Both the position numbers and the translations under genes were made by a program. From contig NZ_SUMG01000003.1 of the NCBI RefSeq assembly GCF_009910325.1, positions 146,387 through 210,386 of the forward strand: a stretch of 64,000 nucleotides of DNA, written 5' to 3'. Source of the DNA: Isachenkonia alkalipeptolytica (GTDB lineage: Bacteria; Bacillota; Clostridia; Peptostreptococcales; T1SED10-28). The notes under the pieces were generated by a model. It was not told the DNA's origin and ran no database searches. It saw nothing but the letters and a program-made list of their open reading frames with translations. Positions 52,385-60,492 of the stretch are shown here, one piece after another. Numbering within the stretch: position 1 is the stretch's first letter; each line of letters begins with the position of its first letter.

Positions 52385-53639
52385 AGAAATATTTCGCCGT
52401 TATCAAGCAGGAGAAGCAACCGAAGAAGAAAGAAAATATATTGAGGAAGAAATGGAAAAATTTGAATTTATGGAAACCTATTTTTCGGAGCAGGAGTTTA
52501 CAGAAGATGTTTTAAAAGATCAAGGAAAAAAGGAAGACCCCCAGGAGCAAAATGAGGATAATAGTCGGGGTAAAGACTCCGTGGAATATCAGGAGCTGAA
52601 AAATATTCAAAAGCTGGTTAACCGGAGGTTAGGAAAAGTGATTATCGCCTCAGTGTTAGCAGTGGTCCTGCTGTATCTAGGGATTTTTTATGGCGTATCA
52701 AGCATCGTTGATCGAATGCACTATGATCCTACTGCTACGAACCAAATCGAGGATGGAGATTATCCGATATCGGATTTCACTTTTGATTTTGCAGCTTATG
52801 TAAGTCTCAATAAACCCGGATATTCGGTTGTGGGAACTTTAAATGAAAAATCTTTAGGTTTTGGGGAGTATGAACTACAATATCTTCTAATAGATAATGT
52901 TACTAAAGAACGAAATTATTTTCAAATGCGCCAGATAAGAGACGGAAAGCAAAATGACTTTGACAGTATCTATTATTTAAGGGATTTCTTAGGCGGGTTC
53001 AATGTAGCTGTAAACCCTGAATCTTATAATAAAGATACACAGGACGCGACGAATGAAAGAATGATAGAACATTTAGAAAAACTAAACCCCGCATCATTTG
53101 TATCCAGTTATGTAACTTTCCATGAAGATCTATCAATGGAAGAAATTTATGAAATGAGTAGAGCGTATTCAGATATCGATATTGGATGGGTAGGCGTACG
53201 CACCTATGATCCGGAAAAAGCAAAACCCCATCAACTGAATTATTTAACGGGCTTTACTCCGGACTTCAGAAGTGAATTAATTGGTGACTACCGACCGGAT
53301 TGGAATGAATATCCATATTTTAACATAGGAGATATTAATCCAAATAATGAGCCTATCTCTATGGAAGATTATCCGGAAATTTATGAAACTCACTATTTAT
53401 CGAGGTTGCGTTATTTACGGGATCGGCCGGAATTTGTGAAGATTTTCGATGCTGGACCTGAAAAAACTGACTACTACGAGGAAGCCGTGGAGTACATTGA
53501 GGAGAATGGGGTACACAGTTTTGGAGTTTTGGTCTATGGAGAAGCGGAAGATTTACTGGATTATTTTGATGGGACTTCATCCAATGTAAAATCCTTAACC
53601 ATTGACCAAGTGTTGCCCTCAAGACCTTTTATTTATTAA
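52374..53639 (+). CDS. Anti-sigma factor (sigma-regulator N and C domains)
   Basis: 421 residues, starting inside the end of the sigma gene. The cytoplasmic N-terminus (FRRYQAGEATEEERKYIEEEMEKFE) is the typical sigma-regulator N segment. One membrane segment lies at about 86-106 (VIIASVLAVVLLYLGIFYGV). The extracellular part (about 115-421) ends with a sigma-regulator C-type domain (YIEENGVHSFGVLVYGEAEDL). It should hold the ECF factor at the membrane until an outside signal is sensed. Confidence 0.9.
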   Translation: MNFKEIFRRYQAGEATEEERKYIEEEMEKFEFMETYFSEQEFTEDVLKDQGKKEDPQEQNEDNSRGKDSVEYQELKNIQKLVNRRLGKVIIASVLAVVLLYLGIFYGVSSIVDRMHYDPTATNQIEDGDYPISDFTFDFAAYVSLNKPGYSVVGTLNEKSLGFGEYELQYLLIDNVTKERNYFQMRQIRDGKQNDFDSIYYLRDFLGGFNVAVNPESYNKDTQDATNERMIEHLEKLNPASFVSSYVTFHEDLSMEEIYEMSRAYSDIDIGWVGVRTYDPEKAKPHQLNYLTGFTPDFRSELIGDYRPDWNEYPYFNIGDINPNNEPISMEDYPEIYETHYLSRLRYLRDRPEFVKIFDAGPEKTDYYEEAVEYIEENGVHSFGVLVYGEAEDLLDYFDGTSSNVKSLTIDQVLPSRPFIY

Positions 53640-53790
53640 ATAAGAAATAGGACAGAGGAAGGGTTTAGTGTGACCCCTCCAAGAGGTACAATAACATTGG
53701 AGAGAGTACAAGATTAGAAATCGAATACGCTAAGCGGAGGAGTAAACCAGTTCATTATTTTGAAAATCTTAGCGCCCGTATCATTACGAG
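53640..53790. other. Intergenic stretch before a repeat
   Basis: About 150 bp with no gene. AGGGTTTAGTGTGACCCCT resembles the GTAGAGTGACCCC variant core of the repeat family (58938 copy) and may be a decayed end. Confidence 0.4.
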
Positions 53791-54037
53791 CTCACAGAGG
53801 GACGATTCTTTTGTGAGGTAGCAATACAAACGTATAGAGCATATAATTGATCATTTTTTCTGATTATATGAGTACTGAAACCGACAATCATATTTGAAGA
53901 AAGTTCAATAAATGGTTTTCCATAATTTATTAGAAGTCTCAATTTAGAGTTCATTATTTAGAATTATGTTGCTCGATGGACCAAAGAAATACTTTTATTA
54001 TATGAAAATCTCTCAACAGAACCGTCCCCGCGTGAGG
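53791..54037 (+). mobile_element. Repeat element, long type 1 (247 bp)
   Basis: Left end CTCACAGAGGGACGATTC...TTTTGTGAGG; right end CTCAACAGAACCGTCCCC...GTGAGG. The interior matches the copy at 23842 nearly base for base. It lies 72 bp past the stop of mrpD, where further antiporter genes could have been expected. Confidence 0.9.
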
Positions 54038-54109
54038 TCCCCAATAAATCTTAGGCCCTATCAAAAAGCTTCCGGGAAAGATTCTGTAAAAATGAAATGA
54101 AGTTTAGAT

Positions 54110-55705
54110 TCAAAGCGGGACCGACCATAAAAGCATTAAAAAGATAAAGACCACCATCATGTAGTTTGCCGCCTGAAAAGAGAGTTCAAAGCCCCGTACT
54201 TTTCGAAAAAAGGAGGAAGTAAGGGGAAAAAGACGGATAAGAAAATAGGCACTCACAAGATATAGCAGAAAAAAGCTCCAGGCTCCCAGGGAAAATGGTT
54301 TCCCGTAAAAGTGCAGCCCTCCGAAGTTTGGAAAAATCAATTGGTACAGATTTAAAAACACAATCCCTGCAGTCAGAATTCCAAGGGCGAGCCGTTCATA
54401 AATACTGACGGCTAGAGATGTTAGGGAGCCGCGGGGAATGAAAATCTGCAAAAGTCTTCCAAACAGAATTATGGTGCCCAGGTTGATTACATGATAGCCG
54501 AAGTAAAACAGCGGTTGATCCCGAAGAATAGTCCCGACTAAGGATTTTCCCTGATAGCCCAGAAGCATTGGGGTTCCCATAATGGATAAAATTCCAAAGA
54601 TCATCACACTGCCCACGATGGGCATGCGGTGCAAAACCCCCCGGATCCTATCAAGATCGTAGGTTTTATAATTTCTAACGATGGAACCCGCCCCTAAAAA
54701 TAATAAAATCTTCAAAAATCCGTGATTGACAATATGCACCATGGCTCCGGAAACCCCTTCCGATGTAGGGACTGCCAAAGAGCTGAGGCCCATGACGATA
54801 AATCCGATATGGGAAATGGTGCTAAAGGCCAGCAAGCGTTTGATATTGGTTTGACTGATCCCGAAAAACAAGCCGCACAGTGCGGTGATCATTCCCAGGA
54901 AAATGAAAAAATCTTTATAGGCCTCCATAGGAAAGACCTGCTGGATTTTATATAATCCCAGGACTCCGCTTTTTACCATGATTCCCGAAAGCACAGCGGA
55001 GATACTGCTGGTGGCCACACTATGGGCCCGGGGCAGCCAGTTGTACACCGGAAAAAAGGCGGATTTCACACCCATGGATACGCACATCAAGACAAATATC
55101 AAGATCACCGTGGGGTCCTGATCCATGTCCGATAAGGCTTCCTGTACCCGACCCATATGAAGGGTCCCCGTCAAACGGTAAAGCATACTGAGTCCGATCA
55201 GAAACAATAAAATTCCCGCGGTATTAAAAACGATATAGTAAATACCGGCTCTTAAGGAAGGGCCGTCTTTTTTGTAAATAATTAATATACCCGAAAGAAT
55301 CGTTGCAATTTCAATAAAAAGAAACAGGTTGAAAAAATCGTGGGTATGGACAATGCCCATAAACACGCCTTGTAAAAATAATAAAAAGAAGTAATAACTT
55401 GAAGACTGTTTTTGATGGGGCCAGCTGTAAAGGATTACCGAGAACCATAACACCACCGATAATAGCCCGTAGCCGTAGGTAAGGGTATTGGAAATTAAGG
55501 TGATATTGAGTTTATCGCCGAAGGCTCCGAGGACGAGATAATACTCTCCTTCCGGCAGATAAAAGGGAAAGTAACGAATCCCTGCAACCAGCAGAGCTCC
55601 TTGGGCAATAAAGGCTAAAAGATTACCCTTGGGGTTATTCATCAGATAAATGACAATGGCGAAAATAATCGGAATCAGAATTGCAAAAAGGGGATAATAA
55701 CTCAT
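54110..55705 (-). CDS. mrpD: Mrp/Mbh-type antiporter subunit D (NuoM/N-like)
   Basis: 531 residues with about 14 membrane segments. Motifs of the proton-channel family are present: HDFFNLFLFIEIATI, the conserved lysine region VKSAFFPVYNWLPRAHS and HIVNHGFLKILLFLGAGS. It is the last gene of the minus-strand cluster, overlapping mrpC by 4 bp. It is the only large NuoL/M/N-like subunit in the cluster. Canonical Mrp also has MrpA with a second such domain, which is not present in the window. Confidence 0.9.
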   Translation of the reverse strand: MSYYPLFAILIPIIFAIVIYLMNNPKGNLLAFIAQGALLVAGIRYFPFYLPEGEYYLVLGAFGDKLNITLISNTLTYGYGLLSVVLWFSVILYSWPHQKQSSSYYFFLLFLQGVFMGIVHTHDFFNLFLFIEIATILSGILIIYKKDGPSLRAGIYYIVFNTAGILLFLIGLSMLYRLTGTLHMGRVQEALSDMDQDPTVILIFVLMCVSMGVKSAFFPVYNWLPRAHSVATSSISAVLSGIMVKSGVLGLYKIQQVFPMEAYKDFFIFLGMITALCGLFFGISQTNIKRLLAFSTISHIGFIVMGLSSLAVPTSEGVSGAMVHIVNHGFLKILLFLGAGSIVRNYKTYDLDRIRGVLHRMPIVGSVMIFGILSIMGTPMLLGYQGKSLVGTILRDQPLFYFGYHVINLGTIILFGRLLQIFIPRGSLTSLAVSIYERLALGILTAGIVFLNLYQLIFPNFGGLHFYGKPFSLGAWSFFLLYLVSAYFLIRLFPLTSSFFRKVRGFELSFQAANYMMVVFIFLMLLWSVPL

Positions 55706-56040
55706 TGATTATCCTCCTTTTCCAAAAGAATCTTCCAATCCAGGGTACCGTACTGGTGATAGATTTTAATGCTCATCATCAAGGCTAAAGCGGTTACGGA
55801 AGCGCCGATAACAATAGTGGTAATCATCAGTGCCTGGGGCAGAGGGTCCACCGCTTCCCCTCCTAGGGAAGTGATAATCGGAGCGGTGCCTTCCGGCAGA
55901 TAAAACAGGCGAAGGAAAAAAAGAATCACCGCGGCCTCCAGCACATTAAGAAATATGATGGATTTGATCAAGTGACGACTGGTGGCCAAACCGTAAAGCC
56001 CCAGACCGATCATCAGTAGAATTAATGAGAGCTGCAACAT
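55702..56040 (-). CDS. mrpC: Mrp antiporter subunit C (NuoK-like)
   Basis: 112 residues with three membrane segments. LQLSLILLMIGLGLYGLATS at the start and PLPQALMITTIVIGASVTAL are diagnostic for MrpC/MnhC. It starts directly after the mrpB stop and overlaps mrpD, so it is translationally coupled. Confidence 0.92.
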   Translation of the reverse strand: MLQLSLILLMIGLGLYGLATSRHLIKSIIFLNVLEAAVILFFLRLFYLPEGTAPIITSLGGEAVDPLPQALMITTIVIGASVTALALMMSIKIYHQYGTLDWKILLEKEDNQ

Positions 56041-56751
56041 CTATTTTCCCTCCTTTATAAATCGGATAAATATAATGGTTAAACCCGAAGAGACCTTCAG
56101 TCCGATTAAAAGATTCAGTAAGACCAAAAACAATCTTCGAAATTCCGGATCCACAGACCCGGAAAAGAAGTTGGTAAAGGGAGTGCCTCTGGTAAATAAG
56201 CTGATGAACCCCAGAATTAACAGGCATAAAAACAGGATTTTTTCCAGTCGGTTCAAGGGATCGGTATTTTCCGAAGCCTTTTCCGGAATGTATACGGAAA
56301 TTAACCGGGCGGTAGCCAGGATGACGCCACCCTGAAAGCCTCCTCCGGGGCTGAGATCTCCAAATACGATAATGTAAAATCCGAAGAGCAGCATAAAAGG
56401 ATAAAGTATTCGGCTGACCGCAAGAATGCTGTCGCTGTCCTTCGGTACTGCGGCTTCCTTTGCCCGGGGGAAAGGTTTTGAAAAACCGGAGGAGCGGGAC
56501 ATATATAGCACCCCCGCTGCGGAAATCAGAAGGATTCCCGCTTCGAAAATGGAATCGAAAAGCCGATAATCCAACAAAATCGCAGCCACCAGGTTTTTGG
56601 ATGCGGTTTCGTCATAGCCCCGGTGGATTACGGTCTCGCCAATGGAGGTTTCCGGGAAAGAATCTGCTAAGGGTGCCGTAGCCGTAAGGGCATAAAGAAA
56701 AATAAAACCGAACATCAACAGCAGCATCAGTTTCTTAATCATAAATTTCAT
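56041..56751 (-). CDS. mrpB: Mrp antiporter subunit B with an MbhE-like N-terminal part
   Basis: 236 residues. The first about 95 (TSIGETVIHRGYDETASKN; YRLFDSIFEAGILLISAAGV) match the extreme C-terminal part of MrpA, called MbhE in archaeal complexes. The remainder is MrpB/MnhB with the hallmark FGDLSPGGGFQGGVI. The fusion shows that pieces of MrpA are carried on separate genes here. It overlaps the upstream gene by 17 bp. Confidence 0.88.
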   Translation of the reverse strand: MKFMIKKLMLLLMFGFIFLYALTATAPLADSFPETSIGETVIHRGYDETASKNLVAAILLDYRLFDSIFEAGILLISAAGVLYMSRSSGFSKPFPRAKEAAVPKDSDSILAVSRILYPFMLLFGFYIIVFGDLSPGGGFQGGVILATARLISVYIPEKASENTDPLNRLEKILFLCLLILGFISLFTRGTPFTNFFSGSVDPEFRRLFLVLLNLLIGLKVSSGLTIIFIRFIKEGK

Positions 56752-57265
56752 CCTCCTCTACGACCTCAAATCGAATGCGAGGATCCTCGAGAAGCAGACG
56801 CTGTAATTTATGGTGAAGAACGCTGCTTTTTTTCATGATAAATATGTACTTACCGTCCCGGTGACTTTTGACAATGATCAAATCCACATTCCGTTCCCGA
56901 AAAGCTCCTTTGATATGCATATGATGCTCGAAAAAAATATCCAGAGTCAGATTAAAGGAATTCGTAAACCGTTTTAGGAGTTTAAACCCCGGGGAGTCTT
57001 CCTTTTCACTGAAAAACCCATCTTCCACCCGGCTGACCACTACAAAGTTTTTCTGCTTTCCCAAGGCAATGATAAAAAACAGCGGCAAAAGGGCGCTGCC
57101 GATGGCGATTTCCGCTAGGGCCACGTCATAGGCGTGGTAAAGAAAATAAAGCACCGACATCAGCAGGGAAAAAACGGCGAAATAAATAATCAAACGAAGG
57201 GATTCCTTTTCCCGAAGCATAATGATGATAAAGAAAATGATTAGACCATAGAGTATCAGATACAT
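56735..57265 (-). CDS. DUF4040/MbhD-like subunit (MrpA C-terminal part) with extra cytoplasmic domain
   Basis: 176 residues. The first about 75 contain three membrane segments (LIIYFAVFSLLMSVLYFLYHAYDVALAEIAIG), the DUF4040/MbhD signature that in canonical Mrp is part of MrpA. The last 100 residues are soluble, with a helical and strand pattern (KLLKRFTNSFNLTLDIFFEH; NVDLIIVKSHRDGKYIFIM). I do not recognise this extension. It may regulate the antiporter. Confidence 0.82.
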   Translation of the reverse strand: MYLILYGLIIFFIIIMLREKESLRLIIYFAVFSLLMSVLYFLYHAYDVALAEIAIGSALLPLFFIIALGKQKNFVVVSRVEDGFFSEKEDSPGFKLLKRFTNSFNLTLDIFFEHHMHIKGAFRERNVDLIIVKSHRDGKYIFIMKKSSVLHHKLQRLLLEDPRIRFEVVEEDEIYD

Positions 57266-57356
57266 CGTGTTGCACCTCGCTTTGGTCTTTTGACCGGTTG
57301 GTTTTCGGATCGAAAGATTAGTCTTCTTAGGAAGGTCGTTTAGTTTGCGGAGTTTT

Positions 57357-57680
57357 TTAAGACTCTTTTTCCGCCCTGTAGTCCGTTGAAGGATTCTCCT
57401 TAGCTTTTAAAGGGATTCCGTTGATTAATGCAGAGCGCCCGATGAACTGACTGTTTAAGGGGTTGGTGATCAGGAAAAAAAGCAGGATTACTAATAGCTT
57501 CAAAGTTTCCCACTGCAAGCCGATCCGAAACACCAGGGCAAGAATAATAGAGAAGAAGGCAACGGTGTCGATCTTAGAGGCCACTAAAATTTTTAAGTAG
57601 ATGCTTTGAAAGCGAAAAAGGCCAATCACCCCGAAGATCAAAAAAACCCAGGAAATAATGAGAAAAAAATTGCTGATCAT
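57357..57680 (-). CDS. mrpG: Mrp antiporter subunit G
   Basis: 107 residues with three membrane segments. The PhaG/MnhG pattern is clear (VFLIFGVIGLFRFQSIYLKI; FLITNPLNSQFIGRSAL). It overlaps mrpF by 4 bp, and is separated from the next gene by 91 bp. Confidence 0.9.
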   Translation of the reverse strand: MISNFFLIISWVFLIFGVIGLFRFQSIYLKILVASKIDTVAFFSIILALVFRIGLQWETLKLLVILLFFLITNPLNSQFIGRSALINGIPLKAKENPSTDYRAEKES

Positions 57681-57934
57681 TTTTGGCGGCCTCCTTCCAT
57701 CAGAAATCGGGTAATCAAAGTGACGGCTAGAAAACCTACAATGGAAAAGGTTAGAGCGATGTCGAGAAAAAAGAAATTATCCCGCTGCAAACCGATCAAC
57801 AAAAGCAGTAAAACGGTTTTTCCGCTGATCAGGTTTAACGCCAGGATCCGTTCCCAAATCGTAGGGCTGAAAATGAATTTTATACTGATGACTCCTATCG
57901 CCAGGAGAAGAAGGAAAATGGTAAAATCGATCAT
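57677..57934 (-). CDS. mrpF: Mrp antiporter subunit F
   Basis: 85 residues with three membrane segments. It matches MrpF/MnhF (FSPTIWERILALNLISGKT; DIALTFSIVGFLAVTL). It overlaps both neighbours by 4 bp, as is usual in mrp operons. Confidence 0.9.
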   Translation of the reverse strand: MIDFTIFLLLLAIGVISIKFIFSPTIWERILALNLISGKTVLLLLLIGLQRDNFFFLDIALTFSIVGFLAVTLITRFLMEGGRQK

Positions 57935-58425
57935 CGAATCCCTCCTTTTAAAAAGGGCTGTTGCAGTCGGGTTTTAATATCTTTTTCTATGGTTTTACCC
58001 TGTTGAAAATCATTTTTGGCTGAAAGAACCAACAGGCGATTTCGCCGCTGATCCAAGGTGATGGTTCCCGGAGTAAGGGTTATGGAGTTGGCAATCAAGG
58101 TGGTGATAAATAAATTGTTATTCTCCAAGTCCATGGAAAAAATAATGGGGTCATCATTGCCTTTGATAATGGTCACCAAAAGGCAAAATCCGGAATAGTA
58201 CATATCTAAAATAAGTCGGAAGCTGTGACGAAATAGAAGCCAAAAGGAGGGGAGGGTAAAAAAAGAGCCCTGTTCATGATAATAGGCCCCCTTCGATAAT
58301 AACACCACCAATAAGGAAAACAGGCCTCCAATAACAATATTGCTAGGGGTAAGACTAAGGGAAAAAATCAACCAAACCCCCAGCATAAATCCAAAGAGCT
58401 TTAATTGAAAAATTTTTTTATCCAT
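57931..58425 (-). CDS. mrpE: Mrp antiporter subunit E
   Basis: 164 residues. Two N-terminal membrane segments, then a cytoplasmic domain (LFITTLIANSITLTPGTITLD is the family hallmark). First gene of the antiporter cluster in the order E-F-G-D'-E'/B-C-D, equal to mbhA-H of archaeal membrane-bound complexes. Together the subunits should exchange Na+ (or K+) for H+ across the membrane, important in alkaline or salty conditions. Confidence 0.9.
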   Translation of the reverse strand: MDKKIFQLKLFGFMLGVWLIFSLSLTPSNIVIGGLFSLLVVLLSKGAYYHEQGSFFTLPSFWLLFRHSFRLILDMYYSGFCLLVTIIKGNDDPIIFSMDLENNNLFITTLIANSITLTPGTITLDQRRNRLLVLSAKNDFQQGKTIEKDIKTRLQQPFLKGGIR

Positions 58426-58500
58426 GATTATACCCCCTTCATTTTCGAAGTCGTCATTAAATCACCCGTCCCCGGTCCCATTTATTACCCCGGGCATCAA

Positions 58501-58659
58501 TCAATTTCTCATCTTGTTAATGGGATCCACTTCGGTCCAGAGATAATCCCGGGCCAACATTTTATTTTTTTCATCGATAATTACGGCTTTGCAAAACCCA
58601 GGCCCTGATCCACAGTAAACATACTGAGGGCCCCCATGAAATACTTTGTATAACGTCAT
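58501..58659 (-). CDS. Small ORF upstream of the mrp cluster
   Basis: 52 codons on the minus strand, ATG at 58659 and TGA at 58501. It begins MTLYKVFHGGPQYVYCG and ends TEVDPINKMRN, with a plausible composition and a stop a few codons before the start. No strong ribosome site is visible. It lies 75 bp before mrpE on the same strand. It may be a real small protein or the remainder of a longer gene. Confidence 0.4.
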   Translation of the reverse strand: MTLYKVFHGGPQYVYCGSGPGFCKAVIIDEKNKMLARDYLWTEVDPINKMRN

Positions 58660-58707
58660 ACCCGTTTTTTCCGTTTTCAATCGTTCCGAAGGAGGGTGTT
58701 TGTCATG

Positions 58708-58735
58708 CTCACAATGGGACTGTTATTTTGTGAGG
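58708..58735 (+). repeat. Solo left end before the orphan leader copy
   Basis: CTCACAATGGGACTGTTA...TTTTGTGAGG shares the ACTG change with the end at 49113, so both were copied together with the leader unit that follows. Confidence 0.85.
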
Positions 58736-58935
58736 CAGATCAATGAGGAGAATATTCAAATTGTTTGTTAAGAATCAAGCATATGTGGTATAAATAGAAC
58801 AAATATATATTCCGGTGTATACAGAACTGGAAACGAAGATTTCATCGCCAGATATGGACGATCCGAGCGATGGATGAGTGAGTAGCGTAACCGGCCAACA
58901 GGTCCGTTTTTTTTGTGGAAGGAAAAGGGGTTTTT
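58736..58935 (+). repeat. Orphan second copy of the leader/terminator unit
   Basis: Nearly identical to 49141-49337, including the terminator region (58889-58914) and part of the ribosome site, but the MBL gene does not follow. Changes damage structures kept in the other copy: ATCTTCC to ATATTCC in the first hairpin, GGTCGG to GGTCCG in the terminator, and GGAGGT to GGGGTT in the ribosome site. Confidence 0.85.
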
Positions 58936-58937
58936 CG

Positions 58938-59102
58938 CTCACAAGGGGACGGCGTAGAGTGACCCCTACAAGCCGGCGTGAGGTAATTAACTTGCACCAA
59001 ACTGTAAAACGAAATTAATCCAAACTGTAAAATAAAGTTGTCTGATGCACTGAACAAATGATGGCATTGTTTGAAAAAAGCACAAAACCGTCCCCGGGTG
59101 AT
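58938..59102 (+). mobile_element. Repeat element, type 4 (about 165 bp)
   Basis: The left part CTCACAAGGGGACGGCGTAG...GCGTGAGG has the variant core GTAGAGTGACCCC. The interior (AATAAAGTTGTCTGATGCAC) is shared with the element at 42014. The right end GCACAAAACCGTCCCCGGGTGA is worn. It replaces the gene that should follow the leader. Confidence 0.78.
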
Positions 59103-59117
59103 CTATTCTTTGCAGAT

Positions 59118-59471
59118 TTATTCGTCAATCCGCTCAATTCTTTCCAAGTCTCCCACCTGGGCGGGATAGCTCTCCATCACGCCGCCCCTGAAAAAGATCC
59201 GTACCTTATCCCCTTCATCCAAATCCTCGGTCTCCTCAGCGTCCAGCGCACTTCTGCTCAGCATCACCCGGTCGGCGCTGCTTCGAATGCTTTCTCCTTC
59301 CGCCGGCTCCACCAGGATGGAATCCTCGTCAATCTCCAAAATAACACCTTCGAACTGCATCTCCTGGACCTCGTCGTTGATATTATCCGGATCCTGATTG
59401 CCGCAGCCGGCAAGGATTAGCGTCGCCATCAGTAACAGACTCAGTGCTGCAAATAGTTTTATCTTCATCAT
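59118..59471 (-). CDS. Small lipoprotein, DUF3221-like
   Basis: 117 residues from ATG 59471 (minus strand), preceded by AGGAGGGTTTG. Lipobox LILAGC with Cys23. The mature domain is a small beta barrel (FEGVILEIDEDSILVEPAEG; DKVRIFFRGGVMESYPAQV) like DUF3221/OB-like lipoproteins. A short gap and a worn repeat end lie just after its stop. Function unknown. Confidence 0.83.
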   Translation of the reverse strand: MMKIKLFAALSLLLMATLILAGCGNQDPDNINDEVQEMQFEGVILEIDEDSILVEPAEGESIRSSADRVMLSRSALDAEETEDLDEGDKVRIFFRGGVMESYPAQVGDLERIERIDE

Positions 59472-59546
59472 CAAACCCTCCTGAATGATTGGTTCCTCTT
59501 AAGTACCGTATATCTGTTAGACGAAAAGCTTACCGAAAAGTTCCAA

Positions 59547-59716
59547 TATATTTACTTTTGAAATTCTAAGGATTCGATCATTTTTTCTTCCTCTTCATCC
59601 ATGAATAGGGTGCTGATCATTATCTCCATATCTTCTTCCTGAACGGTATAGTCTTCAGGGTATTGCAAGGTGTAATAGGGGTTTACGTAGGTTTCCCCAT
59701 GATTCTTTCTCGTTAA
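59547..59716 (-). pseudogene. Broken copy of the 51188-type lipoprotein gene
   Basis: The two ends of the gene are present but the middle (about 280 bp) is missing. The junction is at CGATCATTT, a 9-bp direct repeat present at both borders in the intact gene (near 51212 and 51493). This indicates a slippage or recombination deletion between the short repeats. The 5' end is also cut. Confidence 0.85.
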
Positions 59717-59722
59717 TTTATA

Positions 59723-59751
59723 TTGACATACCCTATTTAATAGGGTAAAAT
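59723..59751 (+). promoter_or_regulatory. Toxin-antitoxin promoter with palindromic operator
   Basis: TTGACA (59723-59728) and TAAAAT (59746-59751) are spaced by exactly 17 bp. Between and overlapping them is TACCCTAT-TTA-ATAGGGTA (59729-59747), an 8-bp-arm palindrome. It is the expected operator for the HTH antitoxin. A half site, TACCCTA, also occurs at about 59852. Confidence 0.8.
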
Positions 59752-59781
59752 ATAACTATGAAATGCTTTGGAGGTGTGTGA

Positions 59782-59966
59782 GTGATTAGAGAATTTATAA
59801 TGACTCCTGAATTCGATAAAACCTGGAACAAAATGGGTACCTAATTATCACGTACCCTAAAAGCAAAAAAGATAATCTGACTCAGGAAAATAAAGCAACC
59901 ATCAGAAAAATGATTGAGCAGTTAAAAGCGTCTGCTGGCGAGAGGAGGAAAAATAATGGATTTTGA
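59782..59966 (+). pseudogene. RelE/HigB-type toxin gene with internal deletion
   Basis: GTG 59782 with GGAGGTGTGTGA opens MTPEFDKTWNKMG, the usual start of a RelE/ParE-family toxin, then a stop after 20 codons. Shortly after, in another frame, the toxin C-terminus continues (TYPKSKKDNLTQENKATI) and overlaps the antitoxin start. The central 50-60 codons with the catalytic surface are gone. The toxin is certainly dead. Confidence 0.85.
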
Positions 59967-60264
59967 TAGTGTGTTAAAAGGACTCGATGAAGCGATTAAG
60001 ATCAGCAATGGGGAAATTAAGGGCCGACGTCGAAAAGTAAGTATTTCGCCGGCTCAAGAATTTTCAAAAGATGAGATCAAAAGAATAAGACAGTACTTGC
60101 AACTTACCCAAGTAACATTCGCAGAAGTGATTGGAGTGACACCTAAAACCGTTGAAGCATGGGAAAGAGGTACCAATGCACCTACCGGACCCGCTCGTCG
60201 AATGATGACAATATTGAAAGAAGATCCCGAATCGCTGAACCGGTATCATATAATTTCAAAATAA
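59956..60264 (+). CDS. HTH antitoxin (HigA/NadS-like), orphaned
   Basis: 102 residues. ATG 59956 overlaps the toxin remnant and follows AGAGGAGGAAAAATA. The helix-turn-helix is IRQYLQLTQVTFAEVIGVTPKTVEAWERG (about 37-65). The N-terminal 30 residues are the toxin-binding arm. The protein is intact and its operator upstream is intact too, so it may persist as a self-regulated repressor, or neutralise related toxins elsewhere. Confidence 0.88.
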   Translation: MDFDSVLKGLDEAIKISNGEIKGRRRKVSISPAQEFSKDEIKRIRQYLQLTQVTFAEVIGVTPKTVEAWERGTNAPTGPARRMMTILKEDPESLNRYHIISK

Positions 60265-60265
60265 T

Positions 60266-60418
60266 AATAGGTTAAACCTGCTGTGACGGTTGCGGCAGGT
60301 TTTTTGCTTTTGGAGAAAAGAACAAGCTTATATAGAAGTAATAAAATTTTTTGGGAATATTGCCATAACTAGGAAGGAATTTTGAAGGTCGAAATAGAAG
60401 TAGTTAGAGAGAAATATT
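60266..60418 (+). repeat. Duplicated segment with terminator, related to 43158-43278
   Basis: Begins AATAATAGGTTAAACCTG after the antitoxin stop and ends TAGAGAGAAATATTA. It has about 36 bases (around 60322-60372) that are missing from the 43-kb copy. The 43-kb locus has the same lipoprotein fragment on its left but no toxin-antitoxin genes. Confidence 0.85.
60274..60305 (+). terminator. Intrinsic terminator after the antitoxin gene
   Basis: AAACCTG (60274-60280) pairs with CAGGTTT (60296-60302), followed by TTTT. Confidence 0.8.
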
Positions 60419-60440
60419 ATGGAAAAAAAGAGAGTGTTAC

Positions 60441-60468
60441 CTCATAATGAGACGGTGGTTTTGTGAGG
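60441..60468 (+). repeat. Solo left end
   Basis: CTCATAATGAGACGGTGG...TTTTGTGAGG, a slightly worn left end 24 bp before the oxidoreductase gene. Confidence 0.8.
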
Positions 60469-60492
60469 TAAAAAAAATGAGGTGGTGAAAAA

